Shown piece by piece: positions 1-6,284 of a stretch of DNA of 6,938 nt. The stretch covers positions 1 through 6,938 of the forward strand of contig JAEDMH010000118.1 in the NCBI GenBank assembly GCA_016303095.1, in the 5' to 3' direction. The position numbers and the translations under genes were made by a program. The stretch is from Lentisphaeria bacterium (GTDB lineage: Bacteria > Verrucomicrobiota > Lentisphaeria > Oligosphaerales > Oligosphaeraceae). The notes beneath the pieces are model-generated. The model saw only the letters and a program-made list of their open reading frames with translations. It made no database searches and was not told the DNA's origin. The first letter of the stretch is position 1. Every line of letters starts with the position of its first letter.

Positions 1-18
1 TGTTTCTGCGAGTGGCTA

Positions 19-570
19 TTAGATTTCCACGGGTTGGATTTGGTTCAGGGGGGGGTGTTTTTGGTCTTTTTCGGAGAGGTTCCATTCTTTGGGGGAGACC
101 TTCCAGTCGATGGCCAGGGCGGGGTCGTCGAATCTCATGCCCCGCTCGGAGGCCGGGTGGTAGAGATTGTCGCACTTGTAGGCGAAGATGGCCTCCTGGC
201 TGAGGACGGCGAAGCCGTGGGCGAATCCCCGGGGGATGAAGAGCTGTCGTTTGTTCTCCCCGGAGAGTTCCACGGCCACATGCTGTCCGAAGGTGGGGGA
301 GTCCTTCCGGATATCCACGGCCACATCCAGGACGGCTCCCTGGACCACCCGCACCAGCTTGGCCTGGGTGTAGGGCATGGCCTGCCAGTGGAGCCCCCGC
401 AGGACTCCAAAGGAGGACTTGGATTCGTTGTCCTGGACGAAATGGCAGTCGATGCCGGCCTGCCGGTAGTTTTCCTCCTGCCAGGATTCAAAGAAATATC
501 CCCGGGCGTCTCCAAAGACCCGGGGTTCCAGGATGAGGACTCCGGGGAGTGGGGTTTTGATGACATTCAT
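19..570 (-). CDS. rmlC (rfbC): dTDP-4-dehydrorhamnose 3,5-epimerase
   Basis: Converts dTDP-4-keto-6-deoxy-D-glucose to dTDP-4-keto-L-rhamnose, the third step of dTDP-L-rhamnose synthesis in the cytoplasm. The 183-residue length is normal for RmlC, a single cupin-fold domain. Visible family marks are an N-terminal FGDARGYFFE at 19-28, RGLHWQ with the expected catalytic His61, QAKLVRVVQG with Lys71, IPRGFAHGF at 112-120, YKCDNLYHP with Tyr131 and Tyr137, and LSEKD near the C-terminus, whose Asp169 fits the His partner of the His-Asp dyad. The residue roles come from the RmlC family, not from this sequence. The ATG lies 5 nt after the rmlA stop and follows a GGAGG site with a 10-nt spacer. The gene ends in TAA followed directly by TAG. 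Only 18 nt remain to the window edge, so the next gene cannot be seen. Confidence 0.96.
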   Translation of the reverse strand: MNVIKTPLPGVLILEPRVFGDARGYFFESWQEENYRQAGIDCHFVQDNESKSSFGVLRGLHWQAMPYTQAKLVRVVQGAVLDVAVDIRKDSPTFGQHVAVELSGENKRQLFIPRGFAHGFAVLSQEAIFAYKCDNLYHPASERGMRFDDPALAIDWKVSPKEWNLSEKDQKHPPLNQIQPVEI

Positions 571-575
571 GGCGG

Positions 576-1442
576 TTAATCCTCCAGGCGTTTCAGGAGA
601 TACTGTCCGTATTCGGTTTTCAGGAGATCCTGGATGCTTTCCCGGACCTGTTCCTTGGTCATCCAGCCATTTTCGTAGGCGATTTCCTGGAGGCAGGCCA
701 CCTGGAGCCCCTGTCGGGTCTCGATGGTGCGGATGAAATTGGCGGCATCCAGCATGGCGTCGTGGGTGCCGGTGTCCAGCCAGGCGTAGCCTCGTCCCAG
801 CCGTTGGACGCGCAGGGTGCCCCGGCGGAGATATTCGTTGTTGACGGAGGTGATTTCCAGCTCTCCCCGGGGGGAGGGCTGAATGTGCTTGGCGATCTCC
901 ACCACGTCGTTGTCGTAGAAGTAGAGGCCGGTGACGGCGTAATTGGATTTGGGCTGCTGGGGCTTTTCCTCGATGGAGATGGCCTTTCCCTGGGCGTCGA
1001 ACTCCACCACGCCGAAGCGCTGGGGATCCCGCACATAGTAGCCGAAGACGGTGGCGCCGGAGGGCTGGGAGGCCGCCTGCTGGCAGAGCTTGCCCAATCC
1101 CGCCCCGTAGAAGATGTTGTCCCCCAGCACCAGGGCCACGGAGTCCTTTCCGATGAACTCCTCTCCGATGAGGAAGGCCTGGGCCAAGCCCTCGGGCTTG
1201 GGCTGGACGGCGTAGGTGAAGGAGACCCCAAAGGAGGAGCCATCCCCCAGCAGCCGCTGGAAGCCGGCCTGATCCTCCGGGGTGGTGATGATGAGAATCT
1301 CCCGGATGCCCGCCAGCATCAGCACGGAGATGGGATAGTAGACCATGGGCTTGTCATAGACGCCCAGGAGCTGCTTGGAGACCCCGCGGGTGATGGGGTG
1401 GAGACGGGTGCCGGCGCCGCCGGCGAGCACAATTCCTTTCAT
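576..1442 (-). CDS. rmlA (rfbA): glucose-1-phosphate thymidylyltransferase
   Basis: Joins dTTP and glucose-1-phosphate to give dTDP-glucose, the first step of dTDP-rhamnose synthesis. The protein has 288 residues, typical of short-form RmlA. The nucleotidyltransferase signature LAGGAGTRLHP sits at residues 6-16, then SKQLLGVYDKP at 22-32, PEGLAQAF at 83-90, VLGDNIFYG at 105-113 with the metal-binding Asp108, EEKP at 158-161, VTGLYFY at 170-176, and WLDTGTHDAML at 221-231 with the second metal Asp223. Gly27 stands where most relatives have Pro (LLP). The frame stays open upstream to 1529, but the ATG at 1442 was chosen: the product then starts exactly at MKGIVLAGG and has a strong Shine-Dalgarno 9 nt upstream. 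The start is 2 nt after the rmlB stop. Confidence 0.97.
   Translation of the reverse strand: MKGIVLAGGAGTRLHPITRGVSKQLLGVYDKPMVYYPISVLMLAGIREILIITTPEDQAGFQRLLGDGSSFGVSFTYAVQPKPEGLAQAFLIGEEFIGKDSVALVLGDNIFYGAGLGKLCQQAASQPSGATVFGYYVRDPQRFGVVEFDAQGKAISIEEKPQQPKSNYAVTGLYFYDNDVVEIAKHIQPSPRGELEITSVNNEYLRRGTLRVQRLGRGYAWLDTGTHDAMLDAANFIRTIETRQGLQVACLQEIAYENGWMTKEQVRESIQDLLKTEYGQYLLKRLED
581..587 (-). promoter_or_regulatory. Shine-Dalgarno site of rmlC
   Basis: The minus strand reads CTGGAGG, ending 10 nt before the rmlC ATG. It lies inside the last codons of rmlA, so rmlC translation is probably coupled to rmlA. It supports ATG at 570 as the start. Confidence 0.75.
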
Positions 1443-1444
1443 GG

Positions 1445-2506
1445 CTACTTTCCTCCTTGTCCCAGACGCTCCCCGGAGTATTTCTTCTCCCGGATGGGTC
1501 TCCACCACCAGTCGTTCTCCAGATACCACTTCACGGTCTCCTGGATGCCGGTGTCAAAGGTCTGCTCCGGCTGCCAGCCCAGTTCCCGACGCAGCTTGTC
1601 CGCGTCGATGGCGTAGCGCTGATCGTGGCCGGGGCGGTCCGACACGAAGGTGATTTGGTCGGCGTAGGAGCCCTCCGCCTTGGGGCGCAGCTGGTCCAAG
1701 ATCCGGCAGACCGTCTGGACCACCTCCAGGTTGGTGCGCTCGTTCCGCCCTCCGATGTTGTAGGTCTCTCCGGGCACGCCCTTGGTGTGGATGAGCCAGA
1801 GAGCTTTGGCGTGGTCTTCCACATAGAGCCAATCCCGGATGTTGTCCCCTTTTCCGTAGATGGGGAGGGGCTTGCCGTCCAGGGCGTTGAGAATCACCAG
1901 GGGGATGAGCTTCTCGGGGAAGTGGTAGGGGCCGTAGTTGTTGGAGCAATTGGAGAGGAGGACGGGGAGGCCGAAGGTGTGTCCCCAGGCCCGGACCATG
2001 TGGTCGCTGGAGGCCTTGCTGGCGGAGTAGGGGCTCCGGGGATCATAGGGGGTCTTCTCCGTGAAGAGTCCCTCTTTTCCCAGGGAGCCGTAGACTTCGT
2101 CCGTGGAGATGTGCTGGAAGCGGAAGGACTCCTTGCGCTCCGGGGAGAGCTCCCGCCAGTATTCCAGAGCGCACTGGAGGAGGTTGGCGGTGCCCAGGAC
2201 ATTGGTGCGGACGAAGGAGAGGGGGTCGTCGATGCTCCGGTCCACATGGCTCTCCGCCGCCAAATGGAGGATGCCGTCGGGCTGGAATTCCCGGAAGAGC
2301 TTCCGCACTCCCTCTCCGTCGCCAATGTCCAATTGCCGGAATTCATAGAGGGGATTCCCGGAGATTTCCTTCAGGCTCTCCAGATTTCCCGCATAGGTCA
2401 GCTTGTCCAAGTTGCAGACCTGGGCCAGACCGTGTTTGACAAGGTGGCGAATCAGGGCAGAGCCGATAAAACCGGCTCCTCCGGTGACGATGACTTTCCG
2501 TGGCAT
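1445..2506 (-). CDS. rmlB (rfbB): dTDP-glucose 4,6-dehydratase
   Basis: NAD-dependent extended short-chain dehydrogenase that turns dTDP-glucose into dTDP-4-keto-6-deoxyglucose, the second step of the rhamnose pathway. It has 353 residues, the usual RmlB length. The Rossmann glycine motif TGGAGFIG is at 8-15, HLAAESHVDRSI at 81-92, the STDEVYG segment with the Thr135-Asp136-Glu137 catalytic triad, and the YSASK motif with Tyr160 and Lys164. SNCSNNYGPYHFPEKLIP at 185-202 and RDWLYVEDH at 224-232 are diagnostic of RmlB rather than UDP-glucose epimerases. The frame is open upstream to 2953 only as a shadow of the preceding gene. ATG at 2506 is the only sensible start, because the NAD motif begins eight residues later and no start codon lies in the preceding gap. 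No Shine-Dalgarno is present; the leader is C-rich. Confidence 0.97.
   Translation of the reverse strand: MPRKVIVTGGAGFIGSALIRHLVKHGLAQVCNLDKLTYAGNLESLKEISGNPLYEFRQLDIGDGEGVRKLFREFQPDGILHLAAESHVDRSIDDPLSFVRTNVLGTANLLQCALEYWRELSPERKESFRFQHISTDEVYGSLGKEGLFTEKTPYDPRSPYSASKASSDHMVRAWGHTFGLPVLLSNCSNNYGPYHFPEKLIPLVILNALDGKPLPIYGKGDNIRDWLYVEDHAKALWLIHTKGVPGETYNIGGRNERTNLEVVQTVCRILDQLRPKAEGSYADQITFVSDRPGHDQRYAIDADKLRRELGWQPEQTFDTGIQETVKWYLENDWWWRPIREKKYSGERLGQGGK
1451..1458 (-). promoter_or_regulatory. Shine-Dalgarno site of rmlA
   Basis: The minus strand reads AAGGAGGA inside the 3' end of rmlB (it encodes part of the Gly-Gly-Lys tail), just before the rmlA ATG. It is nearly a full anti-SD complement and fixes the rmlA start at 1442 rather than the in-frame codon at 1529. 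Confidence 0.85.
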
Positions 2507-2559
2507 GGTGGTGGGGGGGATTGGTGGGGAAGATGGGAGGCAGAAAAAAGGGGTTGTGG
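2507..2559 (-). other. pyrimidine-rich 53-nt spacer before rmlB
   Basis: Sense-strand spacer between the DUF1972-type glycosyltransferase and rmlB. It is almost all C and T with a few A, contains a run of six T near its start, and ends in CCCCCCCACCACC just before the rmlB ATG. There is no GGAG-type site, no stem before the T run that would make a terminator, and no clear -10/-35 pair. It marks the boundary between the glycosyltransferase block and the sugar-nucleotide block, but its role is unknown. Confidence 0.4.
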
Positions 2560-3645
2560 TCAGAAGAGGTCTGCGTAGCCTTGGGCGATGCGCTTCCAGG
2601 TGTAGCGCCGCTGGGCGATTTCCTTCATGGTGTCGGCGATGCGTTTCCGCGTTTCCGGCGGGGTCGTTTGGAGGCATTGCCGCAGCTCCTGGGCATTGCG
2701 GAAATATAGAGCCTGATTTTCCGTGGTTTCCCGGTTGAATTGGCAATCGTAGGCGGCGATGGGGAGTCCCAGGGCCATGGCCTCCACCAGGGAGGGATTG
2801 GTGCCGCCGCAGGAGTGTCCGTGGAGATAGAGGGCGCAGTGCCCCCGGTAGGCATTGAGCTTCTCCGGATCGTAGATGGGATCCAGCAGGGTGAGGCCGG
2901 GCCGGTTCCCGTATTTCTCCCGGAGACTCCGGCCGTATTCGCTGCGCTGCCAATTGCCCACCATCACCAGGGGCATGGGGGCCTCCTCCGCCCCAAAGGC
3001 CTCCAAAATCAGGTGGACATTGTTCTCGGGCTCAATGCGGCAGACCCCAAAGGCAAACTCCCCTTCCCGGGGCGCGGGAGCCAAAGGAGTCTCTTCCTCC
3101 AGAGCCTGACCCGGCTTCCGGTTGTCCGCCCCATATTCCAAAAGATGGCAGGGACGCCGGTAGGCCTCCGTCACATAGTCCACAATAACCTGATTGTCCC
3201 CCACCACGGCATCGGCATATCTCACGGCGCATTTCTCGGAGAAGTGGAGGAACCACTTGGCCAGACCCGACCACTTGGCCCGCTTCCATTCAATGCCGTC
3301 GATGTTCACCACTATCCGCTTCCGGCATCCAAACCACCGCAGGAGGGGCAGGAGGACGCAGCCGCTCACCCCCAGAATGAGCAGGGTGTCCGCAAAGCCT
3401 AGGGACTTCAGGATGGCCAGCATGTCGTAGGGAATGCTCCACACTCCGTTGGCCTTGAAGGGGAGATACCGCAGGGCCACCTTGTCCCAGAAGGTCTCCG
3501 GATGCTCCCGATAGGCGCTCTTCTGACAGAAGACGGTCACCTCGTAGTCGTCCCAGAGCCGTTGCACCAGCTGCTCCGCAAAGCTCTCAAAGCCCCCGTA
3601 GTTGGCAGGCAGTCCCACGATTCCAATGATGGCGAGTTTTTTCAT
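2560..3645 (-). CDS. DUF1972-type glycosyltransferase, probable rhamnosyltransferase
   Basis: Cytoplasmic GT-B fold glycosyltransferase of 361 residues, expected to add one sugar from a nucleotide donor to a growing lipid-linked glycan. The N-terminal half starts with MKKLAIIGIVGLPANYGGFE (1-20), the mark of DUF1972 proteins, which include streptococcal Cps2T-like rhamnosyltransferases. It continues with a hydrophobic strand region at 86-106, NIDGIEWKRAKW at 114-125 and GDNQVIVDY at 149-157. The C-terminal half has HGHSCGGTNPSLVEAM at 275-290, which holds the second Glu (Glu288) of the GT4 EX7E pair but Gly280 in place of the first; this variant is, from memory, usual in the subfamily. It ends with RRYTWKRIAQGYADLF. 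The ATG overlaps the upstream stop as ATGA, so translation is coupled. Rhamnose as donor is inferred from the family and the neighbouring rml genes. Confidence 0.88.
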   Translation of the reverse strand: MKKLAIIGIVGLPANYGGFESFAEQLVQRLWDDYEVTVFCQKSAYREHPETFWDKVALRYLPFKANGVWSIPYDMLAILKSLGFADTLLILGVSGCVLLPLLRWFGCRKRIVVNIDGIEWKRAKWSGLAKWFLHFSEKCAVRYADAVVGDNQVIVDYVTEAYRRPCHLLEYGADNRKPGQALEEETPLAPAPREGEFAFGVCRIEPENNVHLILEAFGAEEAPMPLVMVGNWQRSEYGRSLREKYGNRPGLTLLDPIYDPEKLNAYRGHCALYLHGHSCGGTNPSLVEAMALGLPIAAYDCQFNRETTENQALYFRNAQELRQCLQTTPPETRKRIADTMKEIAQRRYTWKRIAQGYADLF

Positions 3646-4955
3646 TTTGGGTAGAGCCCTAGGATTTCTTCCGTGTGCCGGGCCATGGATTGCAGGGGAG
3701 AGGGGCCTCCCACCAAAGCCTGCCGCAGGGCGGACAGTTCTTCGGGGTGCTCCAGAAAGCGGGTCAGCTTTTGCCTGAGTCCCTCCGGTCCATGGTAGAC
3801 CAGGGCAGGGGAGGTGAGACTCTGGGCCCCCACGGTGTCGGAACACAGCACAGGCACCCCCAGGGAAAGGGCCTCCGGGACAATGAAGCCGAAAGTCTCG
3901 TTACACAGAGAAGGGACGATGAGAAGATCCAAGTCGGCAAAGGCCTGGGCCACGTCACGGTAGTTGCCCCGCCAATGGAAGGGGCCCTCCCGGCGTTTCC
4001 GCCCGGTCCCCCAAATGTCCAATTGCCAATTCTTCTGGGGCAGGGCGCGGAGGGTTTCCAGGAGCAGGGGAAGGCCTTTGAAGGGGGCCTCCGGTCCGCT
4101 GAAGCCCAGGCGGAGAGACTCCCGTTGGGGAAGACGCATCCGGGGATGCCAATGGATTCCCCCGTGGGTGATGGGCGCCAGAGCAAAGGGGCCCTGGGGC
4201 AGATACCGGGCATAGACTCCCTGGGTGACCTGGCTGTTGCAGTGGATGAGGTCGCATTGGGAGAGGAGCTCCAGGTGATACCGCCGCCATGCCCCATAGG
4301 GCCGGGAAGGCAGGTCGGCGCCCTCCGCCAGGCCGGCCCCGCCTCTGGGCTTCCGCAAGCCCCGGGCCAGACGCGCCAAAGGGGCCAGGAACTTCTTGCA
4401 GGAGAGGAGCAGCTCCCAGTTCCGCAACGCCAGCATTCTTTCCCCGGGGGCATTCCGGTTGCAACGGGTGCAGGCCTCGTCTCCTCCCCCCCCGCAGGAA
4501 CAGCCCGCCTCGTTCACAAAATTGACCTTGGGACAGAGGCCGTAGTAGTCGTGGGCGGTGAAAAGCACCCGGCATCCCCGGGCTTTGGCCAAGGTTAGCA
4601 ACTCCGGCGGAAAGCCCATCCAGGTGTGGATGTGGAGGACATCGGGTTGGGCCTCCCGCCAAAAAGCCTCCAGGGCCTCCGGGGAGAGATGTCGCCGGCT
4701 TTCCCACAGGGCGGCAGGATCCCGCACACCCTCCAGAAGGGGCACAGGGAGTCCCCCTTGGAGACGATACCAGGGGATTCCCCGGTAGGGACTTCCCCGG
4801 CGAAGGCGAGGGGTGGACGGGGGAAAGGGGGTGCCGGAGGGGGTGAGGAACAGGGGATGGTGTCCCCCTTCCTGCTGGGCCAGCGCCAGATCCCGGGCAT
4901 ATCGGTTTAGTCCGCCTGCCCGCTGAGGACCTAGGAAGTAGTGGAGGATGCGCAT
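3642..4955 (-). CDS. GT4 glycosyltransferase with cysteine cluster
   Basis: Retaining GT-B glycosyltransferase of 437 residues, likely one step of repeat-unit assembly on the inner face of the membrane. The acceptor-side N-domain begins MRILHYFLGPQRAGGLNRYA with the Gly-Gly loop at 14-15, then DVLHIHTWMGFPPELL at 105-120 and FTAHDYYGLCP at 132-142. A Cys-rich stretch follows with Cys141, 152, 154, 162 and 165, the last two as CTRC. CNSQVTQGVYARYLP is at 239-253. The donor-side domain has RLGFSGPEAPFKGL at 282-295 and an intact EX7E pair, Glu353 and Glu361, in NETFGFIVPEALSLGVPV. The start follows the previous stop by 15 nt with no Shine-Dalgarno; the leader is TCTCCCCTTCCCC. The stop overlaps the next start by 4 nt. 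Sugar donor and acceptor cannot be read from the sequence. Confidence 0.9.
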   Translation of the reverse strand: MRILHYFLGPQRAGGLNRYARDLALAQQEGGHHPLFLTPSGTPFPPSTPRLRRGSPYRGIPWYRLQGGLPVPLLEGVRDPAALWESRRHLSPEALEAFWREAQPDVLHIHTWMGFPPELLTLAKARGCRVLFTAHDYYGLCPKVNFVNEAGCSCGGGGDEACTRCNRNAPGERMLALRNWELLLSCKKFLAPLARLARGLRKPRGGAGLAEGADLPSRPYGAWRRYHLELLSQCDLIHCNSQVTQGVYARYLPQGPFALAPITHGGIHWHPRMRLPQRESLRLGFSGPEAPFKGLPLLLETLRALPQKNWQLDIWGTGRKRREGPFHWRGNYRDVAQAFADLDLLIVPSLCNETFGFIVPEALSLGVPVLCSDTVGAQSLTSPALVYHGPEGLRQKLTRFLEHPEELSALRQALVGGPSPLQSMARHTEEILGLYPK

Positions 4956-4970
4956 GGGGAAGGGGAGAAG

Positions 4971-6221
4971 CTATGCCTGGGGATGCTGGGCGGCCCGGGA
5001 ATCCGTGAGAAGGCGGGAGAGTCGCTCCACCGAGGCGGACCAGGTGTAGTTTTCCGCCACCAGCTTCCGGAAGGACTCTCCCATGACATGGCGTCGCTCC
5101 GGCTCCTGGATGAGCTCCAGGGTCTTTTGGGTCAAATCCTCCAGGATTTCCTCCAGGGTTTCGCCTTGTCCGACCATCCCTCCGCCCTCCTGGACCACCT
5201 GGGCCACGGGATCGTCCAGCATGGCTACGATGGGCAGGCCCGCCCACATGGCCTGGAGAATCAGGGTGGCCAGGCCATGGTGATAAGAGGGATAGAGAAG
5301 GATGTCGGCGTCCCAAAGGGCCTGGAGCATCTCCTGTTTCCCCACAAAGCCAAACCATTGGACTTTCGAGGAGACGCCATGCTTCTCCAATATGGCCTTC
5401 ATGGCGGATTTTTCCTGCCCTTTTCCATAGATATGGAGTTCTACATCCTCCCGCCGGGAGGCGATTCGTCCAAAGATTTCGCAGGCGAAGGTGACGCCCT
5501 TCCAATGGAGAAATTCGGAGCAGATGAGGAGACGCACTTTGCCGTCGTCGCCACGGGTTCTGGCGCAGCGCCCATATTCCGGCTCCTGGGGATTGATGCC
5601 GGTCTGGGGATGGGAAAGGAGCTTCTTCTGGAAACGGGCGGAAAATCCGCTGGGCACCCCCTGATGGCCAGATTCCAGAAGGAGATCCGCCCAATGGGGA
5701 GTCAGCACCCGGCAGGGCTCGCAGTGGGTGAAGAGCCACATGCCCCAGGCCCGCAGGGTGTCCCGGAAACGAACCATCCCGGGCAGGGCCCGATGGATCG
5801 CCGCCGGTGTGTGGACCTCCCCAATGGGACCCCAGACGGTCAAAGGCCTCTTCTCCCGCAAAAAGAGGCTGGGCATGGCCCAGTTGGCAAAGGTTAAATG
5901 CTGCACGACGTCAAAGTTCTCCCGGGAGAGCCATCGACGAGAATGAAAATAGGCCCCGTATTGCCATAGGTAGTAATACAGGTGGTAGCCCCGACGCTTC
6001 TTCTTCCAAAAGGTGAGCCAACGAGGCAGGTCGTAGTAGTGAAAAACCGGACACGGCCCCTGGCGCCCTGCCAACGCCGCCTCGATGCTCTCCCGGTTGT
6101 TCGCCCGGGTGAGCACATGTACTTCGTGGTACTTGGCCAGCTCCAAGGCCACATTCCAGCCAATGCCCGGTTCCGACCCCTTCTCCGGTTCACAGGCGTA
6201 TGCCGATAGGAAAATCTTCAT
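4971..6221 (-). CDS. GT4-like glycosyltransferase
   Basis: Glycosyltransferase of 416 residues with GT-B fold, likely acting in the same glycan pathway as its neighbours. The N-terminus MKIFLSAYACEPEKGSEPGI matches a recurrent GT4 subgroup that opens with AYACEPxxGSEPG, where the Gly-rich loop meets the acceptor or donor phosphate. Further marks are DVVQHLTFANWAMPS at 104-118, VWGPIGEVHTP at 129-139, LLICSEFLHWKGV at 231-243 (donor-domain start), LHIYGKGQEK at 262-271, VQWFGFVGKQEML at 287-299 and LYPSYHHGLATLILQAMWAG at 309-328. At the EX7E position it has His315 and Gln323 instead of two Glu. It ends with ENYTWSASVERL, the usual GT4 tail. It starts 63 nt after the kinase-like gene with no clear ribosome-binding site. 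Activity is probable but the specificity is unknown. Confidence 0.88.
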   Translation of the reverse strand: MKIFLSAYACEPEKGSEPGIGWNVALELAKYHEVHVLTRANNRESIEAALAGRQGPCPVFHYYDLPRWLTFWKKKRRGYHLYYYLWQYGAYFHSRRWLSRENFDVVQHLTFANWAMPSLFLREKRPLTVWGPIGEVHTPAAIHRALPGMVRFRDTLRAWGMWLFTHCEPCRVLTPHWADLLLESGHQGVPSGFSARFQKKLLSHPQTGINPQEPEYGRCARTRGDDGKVRLLICSEFLHWKGVTFACEIFGRIASRREDVELHIYGKGQEKSAMKAILEKHGVSSKVQWFGFVGKQEMLQALWDADILLYPSYHHGLATLILQAMWAGLPIVAMLDDPVAQVVQEGGGMVGQGETLEEILEDLTQKTLELIQEPERRHVMGESFRKLVAENYTWSASVERLSRLLTDSRAAQHPQA

Positions 6222-6284
6222 GGAAAATTCCGAAACATCACAGAGGGCGCTTGTCCCGCCAGGGAAAGGAAGAGGACAAGGAGA
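6222..6284 (-). other. 63-nt spacer with a short inverted repeat
   Basis: Gap between the kinase-like gene and the first glycosyltransferase. On the sense strand CTTGTCC (6274-6280) can pair with GGACAAG (6250-6256) across a 17-nt loop. There is no T run after the stem, so it is not a classical terminator. A second 4-bp option, GGCG with CGCC, overlaps it. No promoter or strong Shine-Dalgarno was recognised. A seven-base repeat in a gap of this size can arise by chance. Confidence 0.25.

Noticed and set aside
1443..1529. In-frame upstream start for rmlA
   Set aside because: It would overlap rmlB by over 80 nt and add 29 residues before the nucleotide-binding motif. The ATG at 1442 has a strong Shine-Dalgarno.
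1457..2578. A 373-residue open frame on the plus strand opposite rmlB, and similar ones at 34-579, 762-1616, 3675-4598 and 4941-5897
   Set aside because: These are antisense shadows produced by the codon bias of GC-rich genes. None shows a family motif, and the minus-strand genes opposite them are unambiguous.
2507..2953. In-frame N-terminal extension of rmlB
   Set aside because: The extra residues are low-complexity and overlap the upstream glycosyltransferase. RmlB proteins begin a few residues before the TGGAGFIG motif, as the ATG at 2506 gives.
3646..3846. In-frame extension of the DUF1972-type glycosyltransferase into the upstream gene
   Set aside because: The extension would be 67 residues of shadow sequence. 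MKKLAIIG at 3645 is a natural start, in an ATGA overlap.
5115..5160. Repeated CTGGAG/CTCCAG words, here and throughout the window, suspected as an uptake-like or recombination signal
   Set aside because: They are mostly in-frame Leu-Glu codon pairs (CTG GAG) in helical regions of the proteins, with no regular spacing or preference for gaps between genes.
3955..5739. A 594-residue open frame on the minus strand spanning two glycosyltransferase genes
   Set aside because: It is an out-of-frame shadow. Its translation is rich in Pro, Gly, Arg and Ser with no recognisable motif, and it crosses the intact boundary of two well-supported genes.
6250..6280. Seven-base inverted repeat as a transcription terminator
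   Set aside because: The loop is 17 nt, the stem is short and no T run follows. Genes on both sides face the same way in what looks like one operon.
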